A stretch of 64,000 bases of DNA from Blastomonas sp. (GTDB lineage Bacteria; Pseudomonadota; Alphaproteobacteria; Sphingomonadales; Sphingomonadaceae). A program made the translations under genes and the position numbers. Every line of letters begins with the position of its first letter. Within the stretch, counting starts at the first letter, position 1. The stretch lies in contig NZ_JAUCZC010000011.1 of the NCBI RefSeq assembly GCF_030373265.1, positions 1 through 64,000 on the forward strand, given 5' to 3'. The notes beneath the pieces are model-generated. The model did no database searches and was not told the DNA's origin. It saw only the letters and a program-made list of their open reading frames with translations. Shown here piece by piece: positions 34,613-45,001 of the stretch.

Positions 34613-37174
34613 TCAGCCAATCGCCACCTTCCATTCTGCCAGGGCTGCAAAATGCCCATTGCTGGAGGGCGGATCGGACGCTTCAGGCGGCTTCTTGCGC
34701 GCCAGCCCGCGCCAGCGCCATAACGGCGCTGCGTCGCCCTCCCCCGTCTTCGCGCCATCGCGCCGAAAGCCCGCCGCCCGCATCAGCCGGTCGGCATTGG
34801 CAGCCGTGAGCCCCATCGAGACCGCAAGCGCAGGATCGATCGGGAAGCTGGGCGCCTGGCCCCGACGATCATGCGCGGCGCGGATCAGTTTCTCGGCCAT
34901 GTCGGTGCGCAGCGCCTGATCACCGACAATGCGATAGGCCGGGTGTCCCTGCGATGGCAGCAAGTTCGCCGGAACGACCGTACGCAGCGCGGAAACCTGG
35001 GGATCGGACGGAACCGGCATCGGGTCGCCGGTATGGACCGCGCGCAGCATGGCAAACAATCGCTGGCACTCGGGCCGGATCATGCCTGCACAGAACACAT
35101 CCAGGCTGCCCAGCCGCACCCCCAGCCGCTGCAGCACCTGCCGCGCGGCAGGGTCGAGCGCACTGATCAGCCCATCGGCCTGGACACGCGGCATCGCGCC
35201 GCCTGCATCGATCAGTTGCACCAGAAGCGCGCGCAACGGGCCCGAGCAGCGCCGATCGGACGCGGCCTTTGCCAGCGCCCGCAACGCGGCGAGCGGCTGG
35301 CGCAATTGCTCTTCGAGCCAGCCTGCAACATGCGTGACCAGCGCCTCGTGATCGGCGCGCGGCAAGGCTTCGAGCGCGCGGTCGGGCTGAAACCGGGGAT
35401 CGGCCAGCGCGGCGCCGCGGACGATCTGGCCAATCCGCTGGCCGCGCCACTGCAAGGCGAGGCGGCCGCGATCATCGGCAGCGAGCGCCAGCGATCCGGG
35501 CGCATCGCCGATCAATTCTCGCGCACGCCGGGCCAGCAGCCCGGGCAGATGCCTGTCAGCCGCAGCGAGCAGCAGCTTGCGATCGGCCAGCCGCGCCTGC
35601 GCATCGACGACAAAGGCAAAGCCGTTGAGTTGACCGATCGGCTCGCCATCGACGCAGATCGCATCTCCGTCCTCCAGCGTCACCGGCAGCAGCGATGCAT
35701 CACCGCCCAGGCCGCGCAGCAGCACCGCAGTGCGCCGGTCGACGAACCGTTGCGCGAGCGCCTTGTGCAAGGCGTCGGACAGACGTTCCTCCACGGCGCG
35801 CGCGCGGCCCGCCATCTCGGCGGGGTCGGCCAACCAGTCACGCCGCTGCGCCACATAGGCCCAGGTGCGGATCGCAGCGATGCGCGCGCCCAGTTTCTCG
35901 ACATCGCCCTGCACCTGATCGAGATCGGCGATCCGCCGGGCGATGAAATCCGCAGGGATATGGCCGAGCCCCGTACCCAGGTGCTGCCACAGCTGGCTGA
36001 CGAAGCTGGCGTGATGCTCTGCCCCGCGATGCTGGAAATCGGGCAGGCTGCACACCGACCAGAAGCGCCGCACCGCCGCCTTGCCGCGCACGCTTGCGCC
36101 GATTTGCGGATCATCGGCCAGCCTCCGCAGCACCGCCAGGTCAATCGCTTCGGGCGCGGGTTTCAGCACCGGATTGGACGGCATCTCCTCAAGATCGGCG
36201 ATCAGATGTCCCAGGCTGTCGAAACGCGGCGCCGAATCGCGCCAGAACAGCGATTTGAGCGGTGGGAACTGGTGCTGCTCGATCCGCTCGATCTCTTCGT
36301 CGGTGAACTGCGCATCCGGTCGGCCGGCGACCGTGCCGAAGGTGCCGTCGCGCTGATGGCGACCCGCGCGGCCTGCGATCTGGGCCATTTCGGGCAGCGT
36401 CAGCCGCCGGCGGCGCGCGCCGTCATATTTGTAGAGTGAAGCGAAGGCGACATGGTCGACATCCATGTTCAGCCCCATGCCGATCGCATCGGTGGCGACG
36501 AGGTAATCGACCTCACCCGCCTGATACATCGCGACCTGCGCATTGCGGGTCGCCGGGCTCAATGCGCCCATCACCACCGCTGCGCCGCCGCGAAACCGTC
36601 GCAGCATTTCGGCGACGGCATAGACTTCCTCCGCCGAAAAGGCGACGACGACGCTGCGCGGCGGCAGGCGCGACAGCTTCTTGATACCAGCATAAGAGAG
36701 CGTCGAAAATCGCGGCCGGGTGGTGATCTCGGCATCGGGGATCAGCGCGCGCACCATCGGCGCCAGCGCCTCCGACCCCAGGATCATCGTCTCGTCGCGG
36801 CCACGAGCATTCAGGATGCGATCGGTGAAGACATGGCCACGCTCGGGGTGCGCGCCCAGTTGCGCTTCGTCGATCGCGACAAAGGCGAAATCGCGGCCGT
36901 CCTGCAGCGGCATGCTCTCTGCTGTAGACAGGAACCAGCGCGCGCCGGGCGGCACGATCCGCTCTTCCCCCGTGACCAGAGCAACCTCTTTGGGCCCCTT
37001 GATGGCGACCACCCGGTCATAGACTTCCCGCGCCAGCAAGCGCAGCGGAAAGCCGATCAGCCCGCTGGAATGCGCACTCATCCGCTCGATCGCAAGGTGC
37101 GTCTTGCCGGTGTTGGTCGGCCCCAGCACGGCAGTGACCGAGCCCTGCGAGTATCGGGACGAAAATCGGGTCAT
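34613..37174 (-). CDS. Suv3-like superfamily 2 RNA helicase
   Basis: An 853-residue protein with a Walker A loop GPTNTGKTH (residues 18-26), the DExH-variant box IDEAQ, motif III/V-like MGLNMDVDHVAFAS and motif VI QIAGRAGRHQRDG. This is the Suv3/SUPV3L1 family known from mitochondria and alphaproteobacteria, where it unwinds RNA for degradation. The C-terminal 350 residues are less conserved and Ala/Arg-rich. It is divergent from the M23 peptidase gene. Confidence 0.88.
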   Translation of the reverse strand: MTRFSSRYSQGSVTAVLGPTNTGKTHLAIERMSAHSSGLIGFPLRLLAREVYDRVVAIKGPKEVALVTGEERIVPPGARWFLSTAESMPLQDGRDFAFVAIDEAQLGAHPERGHVFTDRILNARGRDETMILGSEALAPMVRALIPDAEITTRPRFSTLSYAGIKKLSRLPPRSVVVAFSAEEVYAVAEMLRRFRGGAAVVMGALSPATRNAQVAMYQAGEVDYLVATDAIGMGLNMDVDHVAFASLYKYDGARRRRLTLPEMAQIAGRAGRHQRDGTFGTVAGRPDAQFTDEEIERIEQHQFPPLKSLFWRDSAPRFDSLGHLIADLEEMPSNPVLKPAPEAIDLAVLRRLADDPQIGASVRGKAAVRRFWSVCSLPDFQHRGAEHHASFVSQLWQHLGTGLGHIPADFIARRIADLDQVQGDVEKLGARIAAIRTWAYVAQRRDWLADPAEMAGRARAVEERLSDALHKALAQRFVDRRTAVLLRGLGGDASLLPVTLEDGDAICVDGEPIGQLNGFAFVVDAQARLADRKLLLAAADRHLPGLLARRARELIGDAPGSLALAADDRGRLALQWRGQRIGQIVRGAALADPRFQPDRALEALPRADHEALVTHVAGWLEEQLRQPLAALRALAKAASDRRCSGPLRALLVQLIDAGGAMPRVQADGLISALDPAARQVLQRLGVRLGSLDVFCAGMIRPECQRLFAMLRAVHTGDPMPVPSDPQVSALRTVVPANLLPSQGHPAYRIVGDQALRTDMAEKLIRAAHDRRGQAPSFPIDPALAVSMGLTAANADRLMRAAGFRRDGAKTGEGDAAPLWRWRGLARKKPPEASDPPSSNGHFAALAEWKVAIG

Positions 37175-37418
37175 AGAAAAATGCCTTCAGGCTTCCGGCT
37201 CAACATCATGGCCGCGCCGCCAACATGCAAGAGCGTTTTGGCTCGTCTCGCGACCAACCGCTCAGGTTCCGCGACTGACCCGGCATTTTACACTGCTCGT
37301 CCCAGCGCCGCCCAAATTGGTGGCGGGTTAATTTGACTTTAACCGGCATTCTCCACAAAGTTTGCGGGCGAGGGAAAATCGCCATCGTGCCCGCCGGATC
37401 TGTGCGGCGCGCGAGATT

Positions 37419-39029
37419 ATGGCGAACAAAGGGTCGGACTTGTTTCAGCAACGCGAACAGCTTTTGGGGGCAGGTGCCGCCACCGCCAGATTGTCGATGG
37501 CCGATGCGCTGCCGACGCCGGCGATCGGCGTCCCCACCGATGGCCTGAAGGCGCTGGGTGACCGCTGGGCGGGCTTGGTTGCGTGGGTTCAGGACACCAA
37601 CTGGACCCCTGATCTGGGCCAGAACATCGGCAGCTTGGAATGGTTTCGCGGGCTGGCAACGCTGTGCCTGCTGTGCACCTGCGCCTATGCCGTGTGGCCG
37701 GGGATCCATCCGTTGGCGGCCGTTGCCACCGCCCCTGCCCCCGTTGCGCTGGAAGAATTGCGCAGCCAGATGATCATGCCGATGGCGTTCGGCAGCGATA
37801 CCGGTCGCGCCATGGCGGCCACCGATGCGGTGGTCGCGCTGCGCCAGGCACCCGAGCGTCCGACGATCGAACTCGCCGCCGTGATCGGCCGCGGCGACAG
37901 CTTCACGCGGGTGATGCAGCGCGCGGGCGTGGGCAGCGGCGATGCGAAGACGGTTGCCGACCTGGTCTCCTCGGTGGTGCCGCTCGACGACATCCGCGAC
38001 GGCACGCGTATCGACATCCGGCTGGGTCGCCGCTTTGCGCGCAATCAGCCGCGCCCGGTCGAGACGATAGCCTTCCGTGCGCGGTTCGACATGAACGTCG
38101 AGATCGTCCGTGCGGGCTCGGAACTCGATCTTGTCCGCAAGCCGATACTGGTCGATGATACCCCATTGCGGGTTCGCGGCACCGTGGGATCCAGCCTCTA
38201 TCGCTCGGCGCGGGCTGCAGGCGCTCCACCCCAAGCGATCCAGGCCTATTTGCGCACGCTGGGCACCCAGCTTTCGATCGGCAGCGACATCCGCGCCACC
38301 GACGAGTTCGATATCATCGTCGACTACAAGCGCGCCGCCACCGGTGAGGTGGAGATGGGCGAACTGCTCTATGCCGGGCTCGAGCGCAGCGGAAAGCCAC
38401 GCGCGCAGATGCTGCGCTGGAAGGCCGGCGGCAGCACCCAATGGTTCGAGGCATCGGGCGTTGGCGAAGAACGCGGCGAGTTCGCCCGACCCGTCAACGG
38501 CGCGATGACATCGCGCTACGGAATGCGTCGCCACCCGATCCTGGGTTTCCGCCGCATGCACAGCGGCATCGATTTCCGCGCGCGCAGCGGCACGCCGATC
38601 TATGCAACGGCAGATGGCGTGGTGAACTATTCCGGACGCAAGGGCGGATACGGCAATTTCGTGCGCATCGCGCATGGCGGCAATCTCGCCAGCGGCTATG
38701 GCCATATGAGCAAGATCGCGGTGAGCAACGGCACCCGCGTGCGGCGCGGCCAGGTGATCGGCTATGTCGGCTCGACCGGCCTGTCGACCGGCCCGCATCT
38801 GCATTACGAGCTGTATCGCGGTGGCCGCGCGATCGACCCGACCTCGGTCCGCTTTACCTCGCGCGCCCAGCTTTCGGGCAGCGAGCTGGCGAACTTCCGC
38901 GCGCGGCTGAAGCAGCTGCTAGGGGTTTCTCCCGGCGCAGCGCTGCAGTCGATCGCCCCGGCGGCCAATGCCCTGCCTGCCGAACCCAAGCGGGAAATCG
39001 AGCGGATCGCGGGCACGACGATCGCGTAA
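37419..39029 (+). CDS. M23 family peptidoglycan endopeptidase
   Basis: A 536-residue protein with one membrane anchor (about residues 80-100), a long region of LysM/OapA-like character and a C-terminal LytM domain. The zinc ligands are in RMHSGIDF and HLHYELY. M23 enzymes cut peptide cross-links in peptidoglycan. The start ATG 37419 gives MANKGSDLFQQ; an open frame upstream is unlikely to be translated. It is transcribed alone, converging on murA. Confidence 0.88.
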   Translation: MANKGSDLFQQREQLLGAGAATARLSMADALPTPAIGVPTDGLKALGDRWAGLVAWVQDTNWTPDLGQNIGSLEWFRGLATLCLLCTCAYAVWPGIHPLAAVATAPAPVALEELRSQMIMPMAFGSDTGRAMAATDAVVALRQAPERPTIELAAVIGRGDSFTRVMQRAGVGSGDAKTVADLVSSVVPLDDIRDGTRIDIRLGRRFARNQPRPVETIAFRARFDMNVEIVRAGSELDLVRKPILVDDTPLRVRGTVGSSLYRSARAAGAPPQAIQAYLRTLGTQLSIGSDIRATDEFDIIVDYKRAATGEVEMGELLYAGLERSGKPRAQMLRWKAGGSTQWFEASGVGEERGEFARPVNGAMTSRYGMRRHPILGFRRMHSGIDFRARSGTPIYATADGVVNYSGRKGGYGNFVRIAHGGNLASGYGHMSKIAVSNGTRVRRGQVIGYVGSTGLSTGPHLHYELYRGGRAIDPTSVRFTSRAQLSGSELANFRARLKQLLGVSPGAALQSIAPAANALPAEPKREIERIAGTTIA

Positions 39030-39079
39030 CGGCTTCGCCTGGCCCGCCTGTCTGCTAACGCAGAAGCGCAGGCCCCCGA

Positions 39080-40363
39080 TCAATCCCCGCCGACACGCTC
39101 GATGTCTGCGCCCACCGCCTGCAGCTTTTCCTCGAGCCGTTCATAGCCACGATCGAGGTGATAGACCCGGTTGACCTCGGTCTCGCCTTCAGCGGCCAGA
39201 CCCGCGATGATCAGGCTCATCGAGGCGCGCAGATCGGTCGCCATCACCGGCGCGCCGACCATCCGGTCGACGCCGTGAACCACCGCGGTGCGGCCCTTGA
39301 CGTCGATATGCGCGCCCATGCGGTTGAGTTCGGGAACGTGCATATAGCGGTTCTCGAAGATCGTCTCGGTCAGCATGCTGGTGCCTTCGGCCATGCACAG
39401 CATCGCCATGAACTGCGCCTGCATGTCGGTGGCAAATCCAGGGAACGGCGCGGTCGACAGCGTTACCGCCTGCAGCTTGCCGTTGGGACGCACCGCGATG
39501 CCATCGGCGATTTCTTCGACATGCACGCCTGCCTGACGCAGTGCGGCGACGGTTGCTTCCATCTCGTCAAGCTTGGCGCCGATCAGGTCGAGCGGGCTGC
39601 CAGTGATCGCGGCGGCGCAGGCATAGCTGCCCGCCTCGATCCGGTCGGCCATCACGCGATAGGTCGCACCGTGCAGCCGGTCACGTCCGTGGATTACCAG
39701 GGTCGAGCCGCCGATGCCTTCGATCTTGGCGCCCATCGCCACCAGCAGGTTGCACAAGTCGACGATCTCGGGCTCGCGCGCGGCGTTGCGCAGCGTCGAG
39801 GTGCCCTTGGCGAGCACCGCGGCCATCAGCGCGTTCTCGGTCGCGCCGACCGACACCACCGGGAAGCCGAAGTCGCCGCCGGGAAGCCCGCCCTTGGGCG
39901 CGCGCGCGGTGACGTATCCCGCCGCGATCTCGATCTCCGCACCCAAAGCTTCGAGCGCCTTGAGGTGCAGGTCGATCGGGCGGTTTCCAATCGCGCAGCC
40001 ACCGGGGAGCGACACCGTCGCCTCACCCTCGCGCGCCAGCAGCGGTCCCAGCACCAGGATCGATGCGCGCATCTTGCGCACGATGTCGTACGGCGCGACC
40101 GTGGCGGTGACCCGGCCTGCGCGCAATGTCATCACCCGGCCGAAATCCTCGGGCCGCGCGCCCTCGATCATCGTCGAGACGCCGAGCTGGTTGAGCAGAT
40201 GGCCGAAGCTGTCGACATCGGCGAGCCGCGGCAGGTTGCGCAGCGTCAGCGGCTCATCGGTGAGCAATGCGCACGGCAACAGCGTCAGCGCGCTGTTCTT
40301 GGCTCCGGAGATGGGAATACGGCCCGAAAGCGACTTGCCGCCGCGAATGATGATCTTGTCCAT
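39080..40363 (-). CDS. murA: UDP-N-acetylglucosamine 1-carboxyvinyltransferase
   Basis: A 427-residue enzyme that adds enolpyruvate to UDP-GlcNAc, the first committed step of peptidoglycan synthesis. It has two EPT-type inside-out barrels and the active-site Cys123 in [13 protein letters not shown], the fosfomycin target. Length and sequence are normal. It is convergent with the M23 gene, and clpS lies upstream on the same strand. Confidence 0.97.
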   Translation of the reverse strand: MDKIIIRGGKSLSGRIPISGAKNSALTLLPCALLTDEPLTLRNLPRLADVDSFGHLLNQLGVSTMIEGARPEDFGRVMTLRAGRVTATVAPYDIVRKMRASILVLGPLLAREGEATVSLPGGCAIGNRPIDLHLKALEALGAEIEIAAGYVTARAPKGGLPGGDFGFPVVSVGATENALMAAVLAKGTSTLRNAAREPEIVDLCNLLVAMGAKIEGIGGSTLVIHGRDRLHGATYRVMADRIEAGSYACAAAITGSPLDLIGAKLDEMEATVAALRQAGVHVEEIADGIAVRPNGKLQAVTLSTAPFPGFATDMQAQFMAMLCMAEGTSMLTETIFENRYMHVPELNRMGAHIDVKGRTAVVHGVDRMVGAPVMATDLRASMSLIIAGLAAEGETEVNRVYHLDRGYERLEEKLQAVGADIERVGGD

Positions 40364-40419
40364 CGCCGCTGTTTAACGGCTGGAGCCCCGGGTGCAAGAG
40401 GGGTGGACTTGCCAGCCGC

Positions 40420-40833
40420 TCAGATTTTCTCGAGCGTGCACTGCAGCGGGTGCTGGTTTTCGCGCGCGAAGTCCATCACCTGGTTCACCTTGGTCTCGGC
40501 GACCTCATAGGTGAAGATGCCGCAGACGCCGACGCCCTTCTGGTGGACGTGGAGCATCACCCGGGTCGCCTCGTCCATGTTCATGCTGAAAAAGCGCTTG
40601 AGCACCAATACGACGAATTCCATCGGGGTGTAATCGTCATTCAGCATCAGCACCTTGTACTGGCTGGGCTTTTTCGACTTGGCGCGGGTCTTGACCGCGA
40701 TCCCGATATCGGGCGGGCCATCGTCATTCGGGTCCTCGCCATCCGGGCCTGCGTGCACGGGCATGCGCATGCCCCGCATGGCGGGATCATGGCGCGCCGG
40801 GCGCAGCGCGGAAGGGTTGGTCGCAGGGTGCAT
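40420..40833 (-). CDS. clpS: ClpS, ClpAP adaptor
   Basis: A 137-residue protein whose C-terminal 85 residues are the ClpS domain: [20 protein letters not shown], then HQKGVGVCG, with conserved residues for N-degron binding. The first 50 residues are a Pro/Asp-rich extension. The start is uncertain: ATG 40833 (MHPATNPS) is used, but an internal ATG near 40779 would also give a full domain. ClpS hands N-end-rule substrates to ClpA. The obg gene is divergent. Confidence 0.92.
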   Translation of the reverse strand: MHPATNPSALRPARHDPAMRGMRMPVHAGPDGEDPNDDGPPDIGIAVKTRAKSKKPSQYKVLMLNDDYTPMEFVVLVLKRFFSMNMDEATRVMLHVHQKGVGVCGIFTYEVAETKVNQVMDFARENQHPLQCTLEKI

Positions 40834-40980
40834 AGATGATTGCGAATATCGTATTTGGCTGGCCACAGGCAAGGGGTCGCATGCAAATTGAAGCGATCTT
40901 CCCGATCACATCACCCTGTGCCCGCCTCCCTGCATCGCGGGCTATGGCGTTTTGCACGTCCTTCCGTTAGGGGCTGGCCC

Positions 40981-42039
40981 ATGCATTTTCTCGATCAAGC
41001 CAAGATTTTCATCCGTTCGGGTACCGGCGGACAGGGCGCGGTGTCCTTTCGCCGCGAAAAATATGTCGAATATGGCGGCCCTGACGGCGGCAATGGCGGC
41101 AAGGGTGGCGATATCATCTTCGAGGCGGTCAGCGGGCTGAACACGCTGATCGACTTTCGCTACACCCAGCATTTCAAGGCCAAGCGCGGCACCGGCGGCA
41201 TGGGCCGCAACCGCACCGGTGCGGGCGGCGACGACCTTGTCATCAAGGTTCCCGTCGGCACGCAGGTACTCAGCGAGGACAAGGAAGAGGTGCTCGCCGA
41301 CTTCACCCATGCCGGCCAGCGTCTCACACTGCTGCGCGGCGGCGACGGCGGGCGCGGCAACTTGAGCTACAAGACCAGCACCAACCGCACCCCGCGCCAG
41401 CACGGCCCGGGCTGGCCCGGCGCCGAGATGTATGTCTGGCTGCGTCTCAAGCTGCTGGCCGACGCCGGCCTGGTCGGCCTGCCCAATGCGGGCAAGTCGA
41501 CCTTCATCAACCAGGTGACCAACACCCACGCCAAGGTCGGCGATTATCCGTTCACCACCCTGCGTCCGCAGCTGGGCGTGGTCCAGCACAAGAACTGCGA
41601 GTTCGTGCTCGCCGACATTCCCGGCCTGATCGAGGGTGCGGCCGAAGGCGCAGGCATCGGCGACCGCTTCCTGGGCCATATCGAACGCTGCCAGGTGCTG
41701 ATCCATCTGATCGACGCCAATGGCGAGGACCCGCTCGATGCGATGCGGATCGTCGATGGCGAACTGACCAATTACGGCGCCGGGCTCGACGAAAAGCCAC
41801 GTCTGGTCGCGCTCAACAAGGGCGATCTGCTCGATGACGAACTGATGCGGCATTTCTCCGACGAGCTTCTGGCCGCGGGTGCCGAGCGGGTGTTCCCGAT
41901 TTCGGCGGCGACTGGCGCCGGCATCGAGGCGCTGTTCGACGCGCTGCTCGAATACCTGCCGCGCGACACCGCGACCGAAAAGCCCGAGGGAGTCGATCCG
42001 AACGCCGACAGCGAGCCGGGGGTCTGGTCTCCGGTTTAA
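40981..42039 (+). CDS. obg: Obg/CgtA GTPase
   Basis: A 352-residue GTPase. The N-terminal glycine-rich Obg fold (GPDGGNGGKGGD) is followed by a G domain with GLPNAGKST, DIPGLIEGA, and NKGDLL. It acts in late 50S ribosome assembly and stress control. ATG 40981 (MHFLDQAKIF) is the conserved family start. proB follows after a repeat-bearing 185-base gap, the same order as in many bacteria. Confidence 0.96.
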   Translation: MHFLDQAKIFIRSGTGGQGAVSFRREKYVEYGGPDGGNGGKGGDIIFEAVSGLNTLIDFRYTQHFKAKRGTGGMGRNRTGAGGDDLVIKVPVGTQVLSEDKEEVLADFTHAGQRLTLLRGGDGGRGNLSYKTSTNRTPRQHGPGWPGAEMYVWLRLKLLADAGLVGLPNAGKSTFINQVTNTHAKVGDYPFTTLRPQLGVVQHKNCEFVLADIPGLIEGAAEGAGIGDRFLGHIERCQVLIHLIDANGEDPLDAMRIVDGELTNYGAGLDEKPRLVALNKGDLLDDELMRHFSDELLAAGAERVFPISAATGAGIEALFDALLEYLPRDTATEKPEGVDPNADSEPGVWSPV

Positions 42040-42077
42040 CGGGCAGCCATCGATTGTTTTTGTATATCCCTCCCATC

Positions 42078-42161
42078 TCTCGTCACCCCCGCGAAAGCGG
42101 GGGTCCCGCTTCTAAAGCAGCCTGATCGTAAAAGCGGGATTCCCGCGTTCACGGGGATGGA
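42078..42161. repeat. Dyad repeat family B, copy 1
   Basis: CGTCACCCCCGCGAAAGCGGGGGTC is a hairpin, followed about 40 bases later by AAGCGGGATTCCCGCGTTCACGGGGATG. The same two-hairpin unit occurs at 46514-46597. It lies between obg and proB and may terminate obg. Confidence 0.75.
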
Positions 42162-42224
42162 AGAGCACTTGTTTCGCCTGTAACTCTCATAGTGCCGCTT
42201 TCGCCGGAAAACGGGATTTGAACG

Positions 42225-43364
42225 ATGACCCAAAGCCCCTCCCCCGCTGCCATGCTGTCCGCTAGCGCCTGTCCGGTGCTGGTGGTCAAGGTCGGTTCGG
42301 CACTGCTGGTCGCGCCCGAGGGCACCGTCCGGCGCGCGTGGCTGGCGTCGCTGGTCGACGATATCGCCGCGCGAATCGCCGCTGGGCAGCGGATCGTCAT
42401 TGTCTCCTCGGGTGCGATCGCGTTGGGTGCACGGCGGCTGGGGCTGCCCAAGGGCGGCCGCGCCAGCCTCGAGGACGCGCAGGCGTCGGCTGCCACCGGG
42501 CAGATTGCATTGAGCCAATGCTGGGCCGAACTTCTGGGAAGCCACGATATCACCGCCGCACAGATGCTGGTGACGCTCGATGATCTGGAAGACCGCAGGC
42601 GCTTCCTCAACGCCTCGGCGACCTTGCGCCGGCTGATCGCGCTGGGCGTGGTCCCGGTGATCAACGAGAACGACTCGGTCGCAACCGAAGAAATCCGCTT
42701 CGGCGACAACGACCGGCTCGCCGCGCGGATCGCGCAGGCGGCAGGCGCGGGCGGCGTGGTGCTGCTGTCCGATGTCGACGGGCTGTATACCGCCAACCCC
42801 AAGAACGACCCCGAGGCAAAGCTGGTCGAGAGCGTCGCGCGGATCGATGCGCGCATCCGCGCCATGGCCGATGGCGGTTCGGCATCGGGGATGGGATCGG
42901 GCGGCATGCTCTCCAAGCTCGAGGCGGCGCGGATCGCGACCAGCGCGGGCGCGCACCTCGCCATCGCCAACGGCACGCATGACCACCCGCTCGCGCGGTT
43001 GGCGGCGGGCGGACGCTGCACGGTGTTCACCGCGGGCCCGCAGGGCAAGGGCCGCAAATTGTGGCTGGCAGGCCGGATGACCGCGCGCGGAAAGATCATC
43101 GTTGATCAGGGAGCCGAAGCCGCTTTGATCAAGGGATCGAGCTTGCTCGCAGCGGGCGCCACCGCCGTGGACGGCAAGTTCGTGCGCGGCGACGTGGTCG
43201 AGATCGTCAACGCCAGCGGCGCGCCCATCGCGCGCGGTCTGGCCGAATACGACGCTGCGGACATGGCGAAAATCGTCGGCCTGCGCAGCGATGCGATCGC
43301 CGAGATGCTGGGGTATGCGCCGCGCAGTTCGCTGGTTCACCGCGACCAGATGGTGCTGCTGTGA
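42225..43364 (+). CDS. proB: Glutamate 5-kinase
   Basis: A 379-residue enzyme that phosphorylates glutamate in proline synthesis. It has an amino-acid kinase domain (VVKVGSALL, IVIVSSGAIALGARRL, NENDSVATEEIRFGDND) and a C-terminal PUA domain from about residue 275. It is complete and normal in length. Its stop overlaps the GTG of the following oxidoreductase (GTGA). putA, which degrades proline, lies 3 kb downstream but is not in the same operon. Confidence 0.95.
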   Translation: MTQSPSPAAMLSASACPVLVVKVGSALLVAPEGTVRRAWLASLVDDIAARIAAGQRIVIVSSGAIALGARRLGLPKGGRASLEDAQASAATGQIALSQCWAELLGSHDITAAQMLVTLDDLEDRRRFLNASATLRRLIALGVVPVINENDSVATEEIRFGDNDRLAARIAQAAGAGGVVLLSDVDGLYTANPKNDPEAKLVESVARIDARIRAMADGGSASGMGSGGMLSKLEAARIATSAGAHLAIANGTHDHPLARLAAGGRCTVFTAGPQGKGRKLWLAGRMTARGKIIVDQGAEAALIKGSSLLAAGATAVDGKFVRGDVVEIVNASGAPIARGLAEYDAADMAKIVGLRSDAIAEMLGYAPRSSLVHRDQMVLL

Positions 43365-44272
43365 GCGTGATTGCGCTGACCGGCGGCACCGGCTTTGTCG
43401 GCGGGGCGAGCATCGAGCAGGCGCTGGCCCAAGGCCATCAGGTCCGCGCGCTGACCCGCAGGCCCCAGCCCGAGCGCGACGGCTTGACCTGGGTGGCAGG
43501 CGCGCTCGACGATGCCGACAGTCTCGCGGAGCTTTGCAACGGCGCCGATTGCGTGCTGCACATCGCCGGCGTGGTCAACGCGCCCGACCGCGCGGGCTTT
43601 ATCGCGGGCAACATCACCGGCACCGAGGCGATGCTGGCCGCGGCCAAGGCGGCTGGGATCACGCGGTTTATCCATGTCTCGTCGCTCGCCGCGCGTGAAC
43701 GGGACCTCTCCAACTATTGCTGGTCCAAGGCCGAGGCCGAAGCGCGGGTCGTTTCATCGGGGCTCGACTGGATTATGGTGCGCCCGCCCGCGGTCTATGG
43801 CCCGGGCGATACCGAGATGCTCGACCTTTTCCGCATGGCGGCGCGCGGGGTGGTGATGCTGCCGCCGGGCGGACGGATGTCGGTGGTTCATGTCGCCGAC
43901 CTTGCCGCGCTGCTGGTGCGGCTGGCCGGCGGCGCGGGCGATGCGAGTGCGATCTACGAGGTCGACGATGGCGCGCCCCGCGGCTGGAGCCACAGGGACT
44001 TTGCCGACGCGCTGGGCGATGCGGTGGGACGCAAGGTGCGCGCGTTCAGCACGCCCAAGCTCGCGCTGCATGTGGCGGCACAAGGCGACCGGCTGCTGCG
44101 CGGCAAGGGCGCGAAGCTGACCCCAGACCGCGCGCGCTACATCGCGCACAGCGACTGGACCTCCGATCCGGAAAAACGCCCGCCCTCGCAATTGTGGCAG
44201 GCTGAGATCGCGACGCGGCAGGGACTGGCCGAGACCGCGCGCTGGTATCGTAGCAAGGGCTGGCTCAAATAA
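43361..44272 (+). CDS. NAD(P)-dependent NDUFA9-like oxidoreductase, possible CerR
   Basis: A 303-residue extended SDR: TGGTGFVGG near the N-terminus, IHVSSLAA, and the YxxxK-like YCWSK (Tyr and Lys separated by three residues). The family contains atypical SDRs such as NDUFA9. In Caulobacter a homologous reductase (CerR) encoded beside spt reduces 3-ketoceramide. The neighbouring ACP and Spt genes make that role likely here, but this is inference. The GTG start overlaps the proB stop by four bases. The last 8 bases overlap the antisense Pycsar-type gene. Confidence 0.7.
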   Translation: MSVIALTGGTGFVGGASIEQALAQGHQVRALTRRPQPERDGLTWVAGALDDADSLAELCNGADCVLHIAGVVNAPDRAGFIAGNITGTEAMLAAAKAAGITRFIHVSSLAARERDLSNYCWSKAEAEARVVSSGLDWIMVRPPAVYGPGDTEMLDLFRMAARGVVMLPPGGRMSVVHVADLAALLVRLAGGAGDASAIYEVDDGAPRGWSHRDFADALGDAVGRKVRAFSTPKLALHVAAQGDRLLRGKGAKLTPDRARYIAHSDWTSDPEKRPPSQLWQAEIATRQGLAETARWYRSKGWLK

Positions 44273-44867
44273 GCGAGCGGCCTAGCGCCAGTTCGACCAG
44301 GAACAGCGCGAAGGTCAGCGACAGGCCAATCAGGAAGATGCGATAGGCATGGCCGAGATAGCGGTACTTCTTGTGCTGCAGCACCATACCGTTCTGGTGG
44401 ACATCGCGCAGCATCGTGCGGAAGATCGTCTCGTCGGTGTGCAACTGGTCGATCACCAGATCGGCAAAATCGTCCTCGGCCATCGCCGAGAAGTTGCCGA
44501 AGAACATGAAGTTGGTCGAACTCGTCGGCGCGGCAGATGCAGACTTCGGAGCGCCGCGCACCGATGGCAGGATCGCGAACACCGCGCACATCGCCGACAG
44601 GAAGGCAAACAGCGCCAGCACGATCAGCGGCAGCGTGAAGGTGCCGCTGCGCGCCTGGCCGACCGAAATCGTGAACACGACGAAGGTCGCCCCCATCAGG
44701 ATGCTCGCCTTCTGGTCCGCCATCTGGCTCAACGCGAGGTTGGTCTGCACCGATGTGCGGATCAGGTGGATGGCGTGCGGCGAGAAGGTATGCGGGGTTT
44801 GCGGCCATGGGGTCGGGATAGCCGATCTTGGCGTTTCGACTCGCTGTGTGCTGGCCCCCTCTTCCAT
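44265..44867 (-). CDS. Pycsar-effector-family membrane protein (PycTM/DUF5706-like)
   Basis: A 200-residue protein with membrane segments at about 55-95 (two helices) and 175-195, and the block TNLALSQMADQKASILMGATF, characteristic of the PycTM-type effector domain. Pycsar effectors form pores when a cyclic nucleotide (cCMP or cUMP) is made by a partner cyclase in anti-phage defence. No such cyclase is adjacent, so this may be an orphan or have another role. I chose ATG 44867 (MEEGAST). It lies antisense, inside the sphingolipid-type locus. Confidence 0.65.
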   Translation of the reverse strand: MEEGASTQRVETPRSAIPTPWPQTPHTFSPHAIHLIRTSVQTNLALSQMADQKASILMGATFVVFTISVGQARSGTFTLPLIVLALFAFLSAMCAVFAILPSVRGAPKSASAAPTSSTNFMFFGNFSAMAEDDFADLVIDQLHTDETIFRTMLRDVHQNGMVLQHKKYRYLGHAYRIFLIGLSLTFALFLVELALGRSLI

Positions 44868-45001
44868 TACAGTTGAATGACATAGTCGTGACATGCTTGA
44901 CAAGCGCCGCCGCACTGCCCTTCAGGCTTCCACATGCTGCCGCGTTTGTGCCGCAATCGCGGGGCAAGGCGGTGCCCACAATTGATCGACGAAAGAGCCT
45001 T

